A stretch of 64,000 nt of DNA from Kitasatospora indigofera (GCF_014655955.1 NZ_BNBO01000014.1:100054-164053); one strand, 5' to 3'; shown: positions 1 to 8,040, counted from the first letter of the stretch. Translations and numbers: made by a program. Notes: generated from the sequence alone by a model not told the origin.

Positions 1-54
1 CACGTCGGCGGCCGCCTCGACGAGGTCCGGGCCGCTCGTCACGCTGTTCGCCAT
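1..54 (-). CDS. Partial unidentified gene, N-terminus only
   Basis: A minus-strand reading frame begins with ATG at 54-52 and runs off the left edge after 18 codons. An AAGGAG ribosome binding site lies at 64-69, nine bases upstream, which makes the start credible. The visible residues (MANSVTSGPDLVEAAADV) are too few to identify a family. It is divergent from the NmrA-like gene at 246, so it probably starts the next transcript of the polyketide cluster that continues to the left. Confidence 0.6.
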   Translation of the reverse strand, partial: MANSVTSGPDLVEAAADV

Positions 55-172
55 CCTGTCCAACTCCTTGAATCCGGGGTGCCCCTACGCTGACGAACCA
101 GGCTCCCCGGCGCCGCTCGACCGGCGCTGGAGGCCCGCCGGACCCGCCGCGCGGGCGGCCGCCCGGCGGGAT

Positions 173-204
173 TCGAGTGAGGCTAGAGCCTCCCCTGCGA
201 CCGT
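173..204 (+). promoter_or_regulatory. SARP box and -10 of the NmrA-like gene
   Basis: Direct heptamers TCGAGTG (173-179) and TAGAGCC (184-190) are separated by 4 bp (period 11). Eight bases further lies GACCGT (199-204), which sits where the -10 of SARP-activated promoters is expected. The same layout recurs at four other promoters in the first 10 kb. Confidence 0.7.
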
Positions 205-245
205 GGGCCGCAACGACCAGCAGGCGTGAGATTGGGGAGCAGACC

Positions 246-1178
246 GTGTCAGTACCGACCACGGAAACCGACGAGGGCCGGTGGGTCCTCGTCCTGGGCG
301 CGACCGGCAACCAGGGCGGTACCACCGCACGCCACCTGCTGGCCCGGGGGACGGCCGTGCACGCCTTCGTCCGGGACCCGCAGGCCCCGCGCGCCCGGGA
401 GCTGAGCGCGGCCGGCGCCACCCTGGTCCGGGGCGACCTGGAGGACGCGGACTCGGTGCGCGCGGCGATGCGCGGCGCGCACGGCGTCTTCAGCGTGCAG
501 ACCCCGCTCGGCCCGGGCGGCGTGCCGGCCGAGGAGCGGCACGGCCTGCTGCTCGCCGACATCGCGGCCGAGACGGGTGTGGCGCACTACGTGCACAGCT
601 CGGTGGGCGGCGCGGAGGAGCCGGCCGGGGTGTTCTGGCGGGAGGCCAAGCTCCGGATCGAGGAGCGGGTGCGCGAGCGCGGACTGCCCGCGACCTTCCT
701 GCGCCCGACCTACTTCATGGACAACCTCAACCAGTACCCGCCGCTGCTGGAGGACGGCGAGCTGGTCTACCGCCGCGGCCTGGAGCCCGGCAAGTCGCTC
801 CAGATGATCGCCAGCGAGGACATCGGCTTCTTCGCCGCCGAGGTGTTCGCCGACCCGGAGCGCTTCATCGGCGCCAAGCTGGAGATCGCCGGCGACGAGC
901 TGACGGGCGACCAGATCGCGGCCGCCTTCGAGAAGCACACCGGCATCACCACCCGCTACGACGCCGTCCCGATGGCGGAGCTGCGGGCCACCAGCGAGTG
1001 GCAGGCCACCGCCTACGACTGGCTGAACCGGATCGGCTACCACGCCGACATCGCCGACCTGCGCCGCCGTCACCCGGGCCTGCTCACCCTGGAGGGCTGG
1101 CTGGCCAGGACGGGCTGGGCCCCCGCCGAGCACCACGTCGCACCGGCCGCCGCGGGCGTGCCGAAGGCCGCCGGCTAG
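246..1178 (+). CDS. NmrA-like NAD(P)-binding reductase
   Basis: The 310-aa product is a single Rossmann-fold protein of the NmrA/HSCARG atypical short-chain dehydrogenase family. The nucleotide-binding motif GATGNQGG lies near residue 20, the typical YVHSSVGG strand about 120 residues in, and an LRPTYFMDN segment follows. GTG at 246 is chosen because GGGGAG (234-239) lies six bases upstream; the frame is open further up but without a ribosome binding site. Family members are redox sensors or reductases. Here the SARP box upstream and the neighbours point to a tailoring reductase or accessory role in an aromatic polyketide pathway. A long hairpin follows the gene. The substrate is unknown. Confidence 0.85.
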   Translation: MSVPTTETDEGRWVLVLGATGNQGGTTARHLLARGTAVHAFVRDPQAPRARELSAAGATLVRGDLEDADSVRAAMRGAHGVFSVQTPLGPGGVPAEERHGLLLADIAAETGVAHYVHSSVGGAEEPAGVFWREAKLRIEERVRERGLPATFLRPTYFMDNLNQYPPLLEDGELVYRRGLEPGKSLQMIASEDIGFFAAEVFADPERFIGAKLEIAGDELTGDQIAAAFEKHTGITTRYDAVPMAELRATSEWQATAYDWLNRIGYHADIADLRRRHPGLLTLEGWLARTGWAPAEHHVAPAAAGVPKAAG

Positions 1179-1200
1179 CCCGCCGGGCGGGCTCGGACCC

Positions 1201-1239
1201 GGGCCCCCGCTGTGGCGTGTGCCGCCACAGCGGGGGCCC
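1201..1239 (+). terminator. Perfect 17-bp hairpin after the NmrA-like gene
   Basis: Arms 1201-1217 and 1223-1239 are perfect reverse complements with a 5-base loop (TGTGC). It lies 22 bases after the stop codon, without a T-run, as is common for streptomycete terminators. Confidence 0.75.
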
Positions 1240-1311
1240 GCGCTCGTTAGTCTGCTGGGGGCGGCTCCACGCCCTGCGTCGTTGCGGCACAAGCATCTTG
1301 AGGAGCAGGAC

Positions 1312-1725
1312 ATGGTATTCACCGAGGTCGAGCTCGCCTATCTGGCGGGCCAGCGGCTGGGCCGGCTGGCCACCGTCGCGCCCGACGGGGCACCGCAGAA
1401 CAGCCCGGTGGCGTTCCGCTGGAACCCGGAGACCGGCACCATCGACATCGGCGGCCGCGCACTCGGCGACAGCCGCAAGTTCCACAACGTCGAGGCGAAC
1501 CCCAAGGTGTCGTTCATCGTCGACGACATCGCCTCGTTCCAGCCGTGGCGGGTCCGCGCGGTGGAGATCCGGGGCCGTGCCGAGGCGCTGCGCGGGGCCG
1601 AGTCCACCGGGTACTTCAGCGGCGAGATGATCCGCATCCACCCCCGCCGGGTGCTCTCCTGGGGCCTGGACCCGGAGCTGTCCGGCATCCAGGCCCGGAC
1701 GGTCGGGCAGAGCGGCCGGGTCTGA
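1312..1725 (+). CDS. PPOX-class (PNPOx-like) F420/flavin-dependent protein
   Basis: The 137-aa protein has the split-barrel fold signature of the pyridoxamine 5'-phosphate oxidase-like superfamily: an N-terminal helix, then RLATVAPDGAPQNSPV, a DIGGRALGDSRKF strand-turn and a KVSFIVDDI strand. The C-terminal segment RIHPRRVLSWGLD is typical of the F420-binding PPOX subfamily found in actinomycetes. The ATG at 1312 is preceded by GAGGAG at 1300-1305. It stands alone between two hairpins and is convergent with the next operon. In a polyketide cluster such proteins may reduce or oxidise intermediates with F420 or flavin; the exact cofactor cannot be read from the sequence. Confidence 0.82.
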   Translation: MVFTEVELAYLAGQRLGRLATVAPDGAPQNSPVAFRWNPETGTIDIGGRALGDSRKFHNVEANPKVSFIVDDIASFQPWRVRAVEIRGRAEALRGAESTGYFSGEMIRIHPRRVLSWGLDPELSGIQARTVGQSGRV

Positions 1726-1795
1726 GCGGCCGGGTCCGGGCGGGCCGGTCCGGGGCGTCCGGTCCCGGGCGGCCGGGGCCGAAGTGCCGGCCCGG

Positions 1796-1845
1796 GACGG
1801 CGGCGGGGGAGGAGCCGGGCGCCCGGTTCCTCCCCCGCCGCCGTC
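1796..1845. terminator. Bidirectional 18-bp hairpin
   Basis: Arms 1796-1813 and 1828-1845 are perfect reverse complements around a 14-base GC-rich loop. It sits between the convergent genes ending at 1725 and 1865 and can serve both. Confidence 0.8.
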
Positions 1846-1864
1846 ACCGGCCCGTTCCTGCGGC

Positions 1865-2707
1865 TCAGTCGGCGGCCGAGACCCGCACGGCCGCCCGCCG
1901 GACCCGCAGCCGGACGCCCTGGCCCCACACCGGATCGGCGAACATGCCGAAGCCGAAGGAGAACTGACGCGGTTCCACGTCCTCGTCGGGCCCCTCGGTG
2001 GAGCGGGCGAGGTAGGTGTCGTCGGCCAGCCGGCGGCCGATCCGGTCGACGGTGAAGGCCTCGGTGCCGTCCACCGACCAGGTGGTGCGGCCCGCGCCGG
2101 CGTCCACCGAGATGGCGAAGCGGTGCTGCTGCCCGGGCGTCCGCTCGGCCACCGGTACGGCGTACGAGAAGACGCCGTGCGCGGCGCCCGGCCGGGGCAG
2201 CCGCTCGTACAGGGCCCAGACGACCTTGTTGGTGAGCGCGAAGTCGAAGACGATGCCGCTCTCCAGGTCCACGCAGACCATCGCGCCCATCCCGCAGCGC
2301 AGGGTGGCGTCCGGGTCCTGGACCTCGTCCCCGTACAGGTGCAGGGCGGTGTTGAACAGCTCGGCGGAGAGCTGCAGTTCGGCGGTCAGCCGGCCCTTCT
2401 CGGGGACGTCGAAACCGAGCGTGCCGCCGAGCGAGGTGCGGTTGGCGAAGGAGACCCAGCGCAGGTGGCCGGGGCCGCCGTCCAGGGCGAAGGCCGGCAG
2501 GCCGGTGGTGGGCTCGGTGGAGGTGGGGGTCACCACCAGGCCGGCCGGCGAGGAGGAGACGACGCCGTCCCCCTCGGGGCGGCCCGCGCCGGGTCGCAGT
2601 TGCCAGCGGGCCTGCGGCCCCTCGTGGTCGAGGCCGGCGGTGAAGTCGTCCTCGAAGATGAGCCGTTCGGTCCCGGCGGCTCCCGCGGGTGTGTCCTGGG
2701 CCGTCAT
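1865..2707 (-). CDS. Hypothetical protein of polyketide clusters (DUF6081-like, beta-sandwich)
   Basis: The 280-aa protein has no signal peptide or membrane segment. It opens with an LIFEDDF segment and alternates beta-strand-like stretches with Trp- and Gly-rich turns, ending in a region (QFSFGFGMFADPVWGQGV) reminiscent of concanavalin-like folds. It resembles the DUF6081 family as I remember it, but this rests on recall and not on a search. It is the last gene of an apparent four-gene operon (ketoreductase, SDR, LLM oxidoreductase, this gene). A role as an accessory or lipocalin/cyclase-like protein is only an inference. AAGG about 11 bases upstream of ATG 2707 is a modest ribosome site. 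Confidence 0.65.
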   Translation of the reverse strand: MTAQDTPAGAAGTERLIFEDDFTAGLDHEGPQARWQLRPGAGRPEGDGVVSSSPAGLVVTPTSTEPTTGLPAFALDGGPGHLRWVSFANRTSLGGTLGFDVPEKGRLTAELQLSAELFNTALHLYGDEVQDPDATLRCGMGAMVCVDLESGIVFDFALTNKVVWALYERLPRPGAAHGVFSYAVPVAERTPGQQHRFAISVDAGAGRTTWSVDGTEAFTVDRIGRRLADDTYLARSTEGPDEDVEPRQFSFGFGMFADPVWGQGVRLRVRRAAVRVSAAD

Positions 2708-2764
2708 GAGTGTGCTGCCTTTCGGTAGGTGGCGTGGGTGGGGGTGGGCGGGGCCGGCCCGCGG

Positions 2765-3799
2765 TCAGCTCGCGACGCCCGCGAGGTCCAGGGCCTCGGC
2801 GGCCCGGCGCAGGATGGCCAGCCGGCCCTCGTGGTCGGTGGCCGCGGCGGAGACCATCACGCCCAGGGTGGTGACGCCGGCCTCGGCGAAGGCCCGCATC
2901 CGGTCGGCGATCCGGGGGACGGGGCCGGCCAGCGAGGTCCGGTCGATGAAGTCGGCCGGGATCGCGGCGCCCGCGCCGGCCCGGTCGCCAGCGGCCAGCC
3001 GCTCGTGGAACAGGGCGATCTCCTTCTCGTGGCCCATCTCGCGGGCCATCGCGCAGTAGAAGTTCTGCGCCGGGTCGCCGATCCCGAGCATGTAGACGTA
3101 GTGCGGGCGCAGCTGGTCGAGGGCGCCGCCCAGGTCGTCGGCCACCGCGGTGGGCAGGCTCGGCAGGACGTCGAAGCCGGCCATGCCGAGCCCGGCCAGC
3201 TCCCGTCCGGCCCGGATCTCGCCGACCGACTTGGCGACCGCCTCCGGGGAGGTGAACACCCCGATCCAGCCGTCCGCGATCTCCCCGGCCAGCCGCAGGC
3301 TGCGCGGGCCGACGGCGGCCAGGTAGACCGGGATCCGGGGGCGCGGCAGCTCGGTGAACAGGTGCAGCGGGGCCCCCTCGCCGCCCGGGCCCGGCAGGGT
3401 GAAGTGCTCGCCCCGGTGGTCGACCGGCCCGCCGGCCACCGCCTTGCGGACGATCTCCACGTACTCCCGGGTGCGGCTCAGCGGGCGGGCGAAGTCCACC
3501 CCGTACCAGCCCTGCGAGACGCCGGGGTTGGAGACGCCGAGGCCGAGCCGGAACCGGCCGCCGCTCAGCGAGTCCAGGGTCGCCGCGGTGAGGGCGGCCA
3601 GGCCCGGCGGGCGGGCCGGGATCTGCATCACGCCGGAGGCGAGGCCGATCCGCTCGGTCTGCCCGGCGACCAGGCCGAGCACGCTGGCGGCGTCCGAGCG
3701 GTAGCCCTCCGGGGCGAGCACCACGTCGTAGTCGAGGCCTTCGGCGGCCCGGGCCAGCGCGCCGGCGCCCTGGTAGACGAGATTTGCGCCAAGTCGCAC
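2765..3799 (-). CDS. LLM-class F420-dependent oxidoreductase
   Basis: The 344-aa protein is a luciferase-like TIM barrel. It has the typical N-terminal strand, the IGLASGVMQIPARPPGLAA segment and GRFRLGLGVSNPGVSQGWYG, which forms the phosphate/F420-binding part of LLM oxidoreductases, plus the RPRIPVYLAAVGPRSLRLAGE block. It lies 24 bases downstream of the SDR gene and starts with GTG 3799 behind TGGAGA. LLM enzymes use F420H2 or FMN to reduce or oxygenate substrates. In this operon it probably performs a redox tailoring step on the polyketide. Its length and motifs are normal for the family. Confidence 0.88.
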   Translation of the reverse strand: MRLGANLVYQGAGALARAAEGLDYDVVLAPEGYRSDAASVLGLVAGQTERIGLASGVMQIPARPPGLAALTAATLDSLSGGRFRLGLGVSNPGVSQGWYGVDFARPLSRTREYVEIVRKAVAGGPVDHRGEHFTLPGPGGEGAPLHLFTELPRPRIPVYLAAVGPRSLRLAGEIADGWIGVFTSPEAVAKSVGEIRAGRELAGLGMAGFDVLPSLPTAVADDLGGALDQLRPHYVYMLGIGDPAQNFYCAMAREMGHEKEIALFHERLAAGDRAGAGAAIPADFIDRTSLAGPVPRIADRMRAFAEAGVTTLGVMVSAAATDHEGRLAILRRAAEALDLAGVAS

Positions 3800-3823
3800 G
3801 GTTTCTCCAGAGGTGACGAATGG

Positions 3824-4561
3824 TCAGATGAGGTGGGCGCCGCCGTCGACCAGCAGGACCTGGCCGGTCGAGTAGGTGGCGCCCACCATGGCGAGCACCG
3901 CCTGGGCGACGTCCTCGGGCCGCCCCACCCGGCGCAGCGGGGTGCTCTCCCTGACCCGCTCGGCGATGGTGGCGAAGAAGTCGCTGCCGGCCGTCCAGGG
4001 CGTCTCGACCAGGCCGGGGGCCACCGCGTTCACCCGGATCTCCGGCCCGAGGGTGTTCGCCAGCAGCCGCGTCATGTGCTCGATCGCGGCCTTGGACACG
4101 GCGTACGGGACGGAGCTGCCGGCGGGCCGGCTGCCGGCCACCGAGGAGATGTTGACGACGGCCCCGGAGCCGGTCGCCCGCAGGTGCGGGACGGCCGCGA
4201 CGGTGGTCTGCCAGGTGCCGAGGACGTTCAGGTCGAAGATCTCCCGCCACACCTCGGGGCCGGCCGCCTCTAGGTCGGCGTGCGGGACGGGCCTGGTCCG
4301 CCCGGCGTTGTTCACCAGGATGTCGAGCCGCCCGTAGTGCTCCACGGTGGTGGCGACGAGCCGCCGGGCCTGCTCCTCGTCGGAGACGTCGGCCTGGACG
4401 TACAGGGCGTCGGGGAGCGAGGCGGCGAGCTTCTCGCCGGCCTCCACGGAGTGCGCCGAGTTCACCACCGTCCGGATCCCCTCGGCGGCGAACCGCTCCA
4501 CGACGGCCCGGCCGATCCCGGAGGAGGAGCCGGTGACGACGGCGACGCGCGGGGTGCCCAT
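3824..4561 (-). CDS. Short-chain dehydrogenase/reductase
   Basis: The 245-aa protein is a classical SDR with the TGSSSGIG cofactor motif near residue 10, NNAG near residue 87, the catalytic Ser in NISSVAGS and YxxxK in PYAVSKAA, and the closing segment VLLVDGG. Its start codon overlaps the ketoreductase stop (TGATG at 4563-4559), so the two are translationally coupled. It is distinct from the ActIII-type enzyme upstream and is a second ketoreductase or dehydrogenase of the pathway. No substrate can be assigned. Confidence 0.88.
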   Translation of the reverse strand: MGTPRVAVVTGSSSGIGRAVVERFAAEGIRTVVNSAHSVEAGEKLAASLPDALYVQADVSDEEQARRLVATTVEHYGRLDILVNNAGRTRPVPHADLEAAGPEVWREIFDLNVLGTWQTTVAAVPHLRATGSGAVVNISSVAGSRPAGSSVPYAVSKAAIEHMTRLLANTLGPEIRVNAVAPGLVETPWTAGSDFFATIAERVRESTPLRRVGRPEDVAQAVLAMVGATYSTGQVLLVDGGAHLI

Positions 4562-5346
4562 CAGTAGTTCCCCAGGCCGCCGCAGACGTTGAGCGCCTGC
4601 GCGGTGACCGCGGCGGCGTCGTCGCTCACCAGGTACTCGACCATCGCGGCGACCTCACGGACCTCCACGTAGCGGCCCAGCGGCACCCGGGTGGTGATCC
4701 GGTCGTGGGTCTCCTCCTCGGTCACGCCCCAGATCGCCGCGTAGTGCTCGCGTACCCGCTCGGCCATCGGCGTCTCCACGAAGCCCGGGCAGACCGCGTT
4801 CACGGTGATGCCGGTGCGGGCGAGCTCCAGGCCCAGGGCCTTGGTGAAGCCGACCACGCCGTGCTTGGAGGCGGAGTAGGGGGCGGCGTGCACCACGCCC
4901 TGCTTGCCGCCGGTGGAGGCGATGCTGATGATCCGGCCGCGCTCCTTGGCCAGCATGCCGCCGGCGTTGAGCACCTCCTTCGTCATCAGGAAGACGCTGT
5001 TCAGGTTGGTGTTGATGACGTCCAGCCAGAGTTCGTCGGGGATCTCGGCGGTGGCGCCGCCCCCGCTGCGGCCGGCGTTGTTCACCAGGATGTCGACCGG
5101 CCCGAAGCGCTCCACCGCGGCCGCCACGTAGCTCTTGATCTGCGCGTGGTCCGCCACGTCGCAGGCCGACCCGTCGACCTCGAGGCCCTGCTCGGTGAGC
5201 TGCTTCACCGTCGCGGCGAGCTCCTCCTCGCGGCGCGCGCAGATGTACACGCGGGCGCCGAGCCCGGCGAGCCGGGTCGCGATCTCCAGGCCGATGCCGC
5301 TGGTCGCGCCGGTCACCAGTGCCACCGGCTTCGCTGCCACAGTCAT
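4561..5346 (-). CDS. Type II polyketide C-9 ketoreductase (ActIII-like)
   Basis: The 261-aa SDR matches the aromatic-polyketide ketoreductase family almost motif for motif. It has TGATSGIGLEIA at the N-terminus, NNAGRSGGGATAE, the STGGKQGVVHAAPYSASKHG catalytic block (Ser, Tyr, Lys) and the hallmark C-terminus ALNVCGGLGNY. ActIII-type enzymes reduce the C-9 carbonyl of the nascent poly-beta-ketone on the ACP using NADPH. It is the first gene of a four-gene operon, with a strong GGAGGA site just before ATG 5346 and a SARP box upstream. Its presence without KS/CLF/ACP genes shows that the window cuts through a type II PKS cluster. Confidence 0.95.
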   Translation of the reverse strand: MTVAAKPVALVTGATSGIGLEIATRLAGLGARVYICARREEELAATVKQLTEQGLEVDGSACDVADHAQIKSYVAAAVERFGPVDILVNNAGRSGGGATAEIPDELWLDVINTNLNSVFLMTKEVLNAGGMLAKERGRIISIASTGGKQGVVHAAPYSASKHGVVGFTKALGLELARTGITVNAVCPGFVETPMAERVREHYAAIWGVTEEETHDRITTRVPLGRYVEVREVAAMVEYLVSDDAAAVTAQALNVCGGLGNY

Positions 5347-5393
5347 GCTTCCTCCAGTGCTGTCGTCCGCACGTCGTCGTCGGGCCCGCGGCG

Positions 5394-5425
5394 AGCATGG
5401 CCGCGGCGGCTAGAGCCGGGGTGGA
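5394..5425 (-). promoter_or_regulatory. SARP box and -10 of the ketoreductase operon
   Basis: Read on the minus strand, TCCACCC (5425-5419), 4 bp, TCTAGCC (5414-5408), 8 bp, then CATGCT (5399-5394). The architecture is identical to the plus-strand boxes in this cluster, though the first heptamer is weaker. Confidence 0.6.
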
Positions 5426-5466
5426 AACCTGATGGAGCGCAGGCCGGAGGGTGCCAGGACCCGTTC

Positions 5467-5498
5467 TCAAGCCTCGTTCGAGCGGCCCCGGTCACCGT
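5467..5498 (+). promoter_or_regulatory. SARP box and -10 of the SnoaL-like gene
   Basis: TCAAGCC (5467-5473), 4 bp, TCGAGCG (5478-5484), 8 bp, CACCGT (5493-5498). Together with the box at 5394-5425 this makes a divergent SARP-controlled intergenic region. Confidence 0.72.
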
Positions 5499-5530
5499 GA
5501 ACGTGACCACCCGTCTTCCCTGGAGGCCCG

Positions 5531-5959
5531 ATGACCACCGCGCCCGTCCGTACCGACCTGTACGCGCAGGTCCAGCACTTCTACGCCCACCAGATGCAGG
5601 CCCTGGACGGAGGCCGGTTCGAGGAGTACGCCGCGACCTTCACCCCCGACGGCAGCTTCCAGCACTCGCCGGGGGCCGAGCCGGCGGTCGGGCGGGCCGG
5701 GATCGTCCACGAGCTGGTGGAGTTCCACAAGCGCTTCGAGGGCGACCCGGTGCAGCGCCGGCACTGGTTCAACCACATCGCCCTGGAGCCGCAGCCCGAC
5801 GGTTCGGTCCGGTCCACGGTCTACGCCCTGGTGGTGACCGTCCGGCCGGGCGGCAAGCCGGAGATCGCTCCCAGCTGTGTCGTGCACGACGTCCTGGAGG
5901 TGGACGGCGAGGGGGTGCTGCTGCGTTCGCGGCTGGTCACCCACGACCAGATGTTCTGA
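5531..5959 (+). CDS. NTF2/SnoaL-like polyketide tailoring protein
   Basis: The 142-aa protein has the compact alpha+beta cone of the NTF2-like superfamily. An N-terminal helix (YAQVQHFYAHQMQALDGG) is followed by a FTPDGSFQHSPG turn, a helix with HELVEFHKRF and the RRHWFNHIAL strand seen in SnoaL_4-type and ring-hydroxylating beta-subunit-like proteins. In aromatic polyketide clusters such proteins act as cyclases, hydroxylation partners (ActVI-ORFA-like) or isomerases. Catalytic identity cannot be fixed here. GGAGG lies just upstream of ATG 5531. It is divergent from the ketoreductase operon. Confidence 0.85.
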   Translation: MTTAPVRTDLYAQVQHFYAHQMQALDGGRFEEYAATFTPDGSFQHSPGAEPAVGRAGIVHELVEFHKRFEGDPVQRRHWFNHIALEPQPDGSVRSTVYALVVTVRPGGKPEIAPSCVVHDVLEVDGEGVLLRSRLVTHDQMF

Positions 5960-6179
5960 GGCCGGCGGCGCCCGGCGGTCCGGCGGTCGGCCCGGTTGTG
6001 CGTGTGCGGCGGTCCGGCCGTGCCGCCGTCGGGCCGGCGCCGGACCGACCGTGCGGCGCCTGTGTGACCGGACCGCCGTCCGACCGGTCCGGCCGACCGG
6101 GCGGTGCGCCCGGGCCGTACAAGGGGCGGGACGGCGGGGCGGTGCGCCCGGGCCGGCCGGCGGGCCCGGAGAACAGGGC

Positions 6180-6207
6180 GGGGCGACGGCCCTTCGGCCG
6201 TCGCCCC
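6180..6207. terminator. 12-bp hairpin between convergent genes
   Basis: GGGGCGACGGCC (6180-6191), a CTTC loop, and GGCCGTCGCCCC (6196-6207) form a perfect stem between the SnoaL-like gene and the SARP gene. Confidence 0.8.
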
Positions 6208-6310
6208 GGTTCCTTCCCGTCGCGTTTCGGTGCGGTGTCCGCCGCAGGTCCGGCCGGCTCCCCGGTGCCCGGGCCACGCTGCCCTGGGGCTCCGGGGAGC
6301 CGGCGAAAGG

Positions 6311-7120
6311 TCAGCTGGCCAGCTGCCGGAGCAGGCTCTGGCCGGGCAGGTCGAGCGCGGGGTCGTTGGCCAGTACGGCCCGGTGCAGGCGCTGCAGCCG
6401 GGGGGAGGGCTCGACGCCGAGTTCCTCCCGGAGGGTGGCCCGCAGCTGGCGGAACACCTCCAGTGCGCGCCAGGGACTGCCCGAGCGGTAGAGCGCCAGC
6501 ATCAGCTGGGCGCACAGGTTCTCGTGCATGGGGTGCTGGGCGACCAGCATCCGCAGCTCGCCGAGCAGGACGGTGTGCATGCCGAGGCGCAGGTCCGCCT
6601 CGATCCGGTGTTCCAGGACCTGCATCCTCGCCTCGTCCATCCCCAGCACCTCCATGCTGAGGATGCGTCCGACCGGGACGTCCACCAGGGCCGGACCGCG
6701 CCACAGGGCGAGTGCCCGGCGCAGCTGGTCCGAGGCCTGCTGGTCGTTGCCGGCCTCCAGGGCGGCGGCGCCCTGGGTGGCCAGCCGCCCGAACTCGGCG
6801 AGGTCGCTCCGGTCCCGGCTCGCCCGCAGCTGGTAGCCGCCGAGCGAGGTCGCCAGTACGTCCTTCGCCGACTCCCCCGAGTCGGCGCCGAGCACACTGG
6901 TGATCTTCTTGCGAAGTTGAAGAATGTACGTCTGCAGGGTGGTGGCCGCACTCCGCGGGATGTCGTCGCCCCAGGCTTCCTCCATGAGGGTGGCCACCGG
7001 GACGATGCGTCCCGCGCGCAGGGCGAGGAGTGCCAGAATCTGGCGGGGTTTGCCGGCGCTCGGTACCACCGAGACGCCGTTATTTCTGATGGAGAGTGGC
7101 CCCAGAACTGCAATTTCCAC
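6311..7120 (-). CDS. SARP-family transcriptional activator
   Basis: The 269-aa protein has the two-domain layout of Streptomyces antibiotic regulatory proteins. An OmpR-like winged-helix domain (residues about 1-95) starts VEIAVLGPL and includes GKPRQILALLAL and a TLQTYILQLRKK recognition helix. A bacterial transcriptional activation domain follows (from LRASRDRSDLAEF) and ends with EELGVEPSP. GTG 7120 with GGGGGA upstream is preferred because SARPs normally begin at this motif; a longer frame from GTG 7204 lacks a ribosome site. It is the likely cluster activator, since five promoters nearby carry SARP-type heptamer repeats. The promoter region contains two palindromes (7229-7251 and 7259-7285). 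Confidence 0.93.
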   Translation of the reverse strand: MEIAVLGPLSIRNNGVSVVPSAGKPRQILALLALRAGRIVPVATLMEEAWGDDIPRSAATTLQTYILQLRKKITSVLGADSGESAKDVLATSLGGYQLRASRDRSDLAEFGRLATQGAAALEAGNDQQASDQLRRALALWRGPALVDVPVGRILSMEVLGMDEARMQVLEHRIEADLRLGMHTVLLGELRMLVAQHPMHENLCAQLMLALYRSGSPWRALEVFRQLRATLREELGVEPSPRLQRLHRAVLANDPALDLPGQSLLRQLAS

Positions 7121-7228
7121 AGTGGATCCCCCGGTTTGTGGTCGGTTGCTACTCTGCTTCGAGGATGGCAGCAAGGCTCCTTTCCTGACAAGTGAGGATT
7201 TCACGAGAAAGGGCTCGAAGGTTTGACG

Positions 7229-7251
7229 CGTGAACGGTCGTGTGGTTCACG
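7229..7251. promoter_or_regulatory. Palindromic operator candidate upstream of the SARP gene
   Basis: CGTGAAC (7229-7235) and GTTCACG (7245-7251) are perfect inverted 7-mers with a 9-base spacer, placed upstream of the SARP gene. The binding protein is unknown; the adjacent response regulator is one candidate. Confidence 0.45.
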
Positions 7252-7258
7252 TCACGCG

Positions 7259-7285
7259 ATATCCGGAATCAATGGTTCCGGATAT
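7259..7285. terminator. Perfect 10-bp inverted repeat between the LuxR-type and SARP genes
   Basis: ATATCCGGAA (7259-7268) and TTCCGGATAT (7276-7285) flank a 7-base loop directly after the stop codon of the LuxR-type gene. It may end that transcript or be an operator for the SARP promoter. Confidence 0.5.
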
Positions 7286-7290
7286 CCGGA

Positions 7291-7896
7291 TCAGATCAGC
7301 CAGCCGGCCTCGCGGGCAATCCTGACGGCGTCCAGCCGGTTCCGCGCGTTGAGTTTGGTCACCGTGGAGGTCAGGTAGTTGCGTATGGTACCCACGGACA
7401 GGTGGACCCGGGCGGCGATCTCGGCGATCTCGGCGCCGTCCGCGGCGAGCCGCAGCACGTCGATCTCCCGCGGGGTCAGCACGGGGCACCGCCGGTCCCG
7501 CGCGACGCGCACCAGGTGGGGGTCGACCACGCGGTGGCCGGCCGCCACCCGGCGGACCGCGCGGGCCAGTTCCACCGGTGGCGCGTCCTTGAGCAGATAG
7601 CCCCCCACCTGTGCCGCGAGTGCCTCGCGGGCCACCGCGGGGTGGTAGAGGTTGGTGAGGATCAGGGTCTTGCAGGAGGGCAGTTCCTCCTTGAGCCGGA
7701 CCGCGGTGCTGATGCCCTGGGACCTCGGTTCGCCGACCGCGATCACCGCCACCTCCGGGTGGTGTTCGAGCGCTGCGGCCATCGCGCCGTCGCACCCGAC
7801 GTCGGCGACGACCCGCAGGTCCTGTTCGAGCTCCAGCAGGGCCACCAGGGCGCCCCGGATCATGTGGAGGTCTTCGGCCACCACGACACGTATCAC
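7291..7896 (-). CDS. Atypical NarL/DesR-type response regulator lacking the phosphoacceptor Asp
   Basis: The 201-aa protein joins a receiver domain (residues 1-120) to a LuxR-type HTH (LTPREIDVLRLAADGAEIAEIAARVHLS and onward). It closely follows DesR-type orphan regulators. The acidic pair E8-D9, the switch Thr in LILTNL and the Lys in LLKDA are kept. The phosphorylation site, normally Asp in the VAVID-type strand, reads VAVIA (Ala53), and the usual DLPGLDG loop is GEPRSQG. It therefore probably works without phosphorylation, like JadR1-type ligand-responsive regulators. GTG 7896 with GGGGGGAA upstream is chosen over the longer frame. No histidine kinase gene is adjacent. Confidence 0.9.
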   Translation of the reverse strand: MIRVVVAEDLHMIRGALVALLELEQDLRVVADVGCDGAMAAALEHHPEVAVIAVGEPRSQGISTAVRLKEELPSCKTLILTNLYHPAVAREALAAQVGGYLLKDAPPVELARAVRRVAAGHRVVDPHLVRVARDRRCPVLTPREIDVLRLAADGAEIAEIAARVHLSVGTIRNYLTSTVTKLNARNRLDAVRIAREAGWLI

Positions 7897-8040
7897 GATT
7901 TCCCCCCGTTGCGTGGCAGCATGATCTTGCTCGTGCCGCACCCCTGGGTCGATACTACTGAGCCCGGGCTTTGCCGGCATGCACGATTGTGTTGCGGCCA
8001 CGTAATCAACAGTCGTCGGGTAATCGTCCTGGGGCACCCT

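Noticed and set aside
1338..4250. Long open frame of about 970 codons on the minus strand
   Set aside because: It is the Arg/Pro-rich out-of-frame shadow of genes with recognisable motifs; such long false frames are typical at this GC content.
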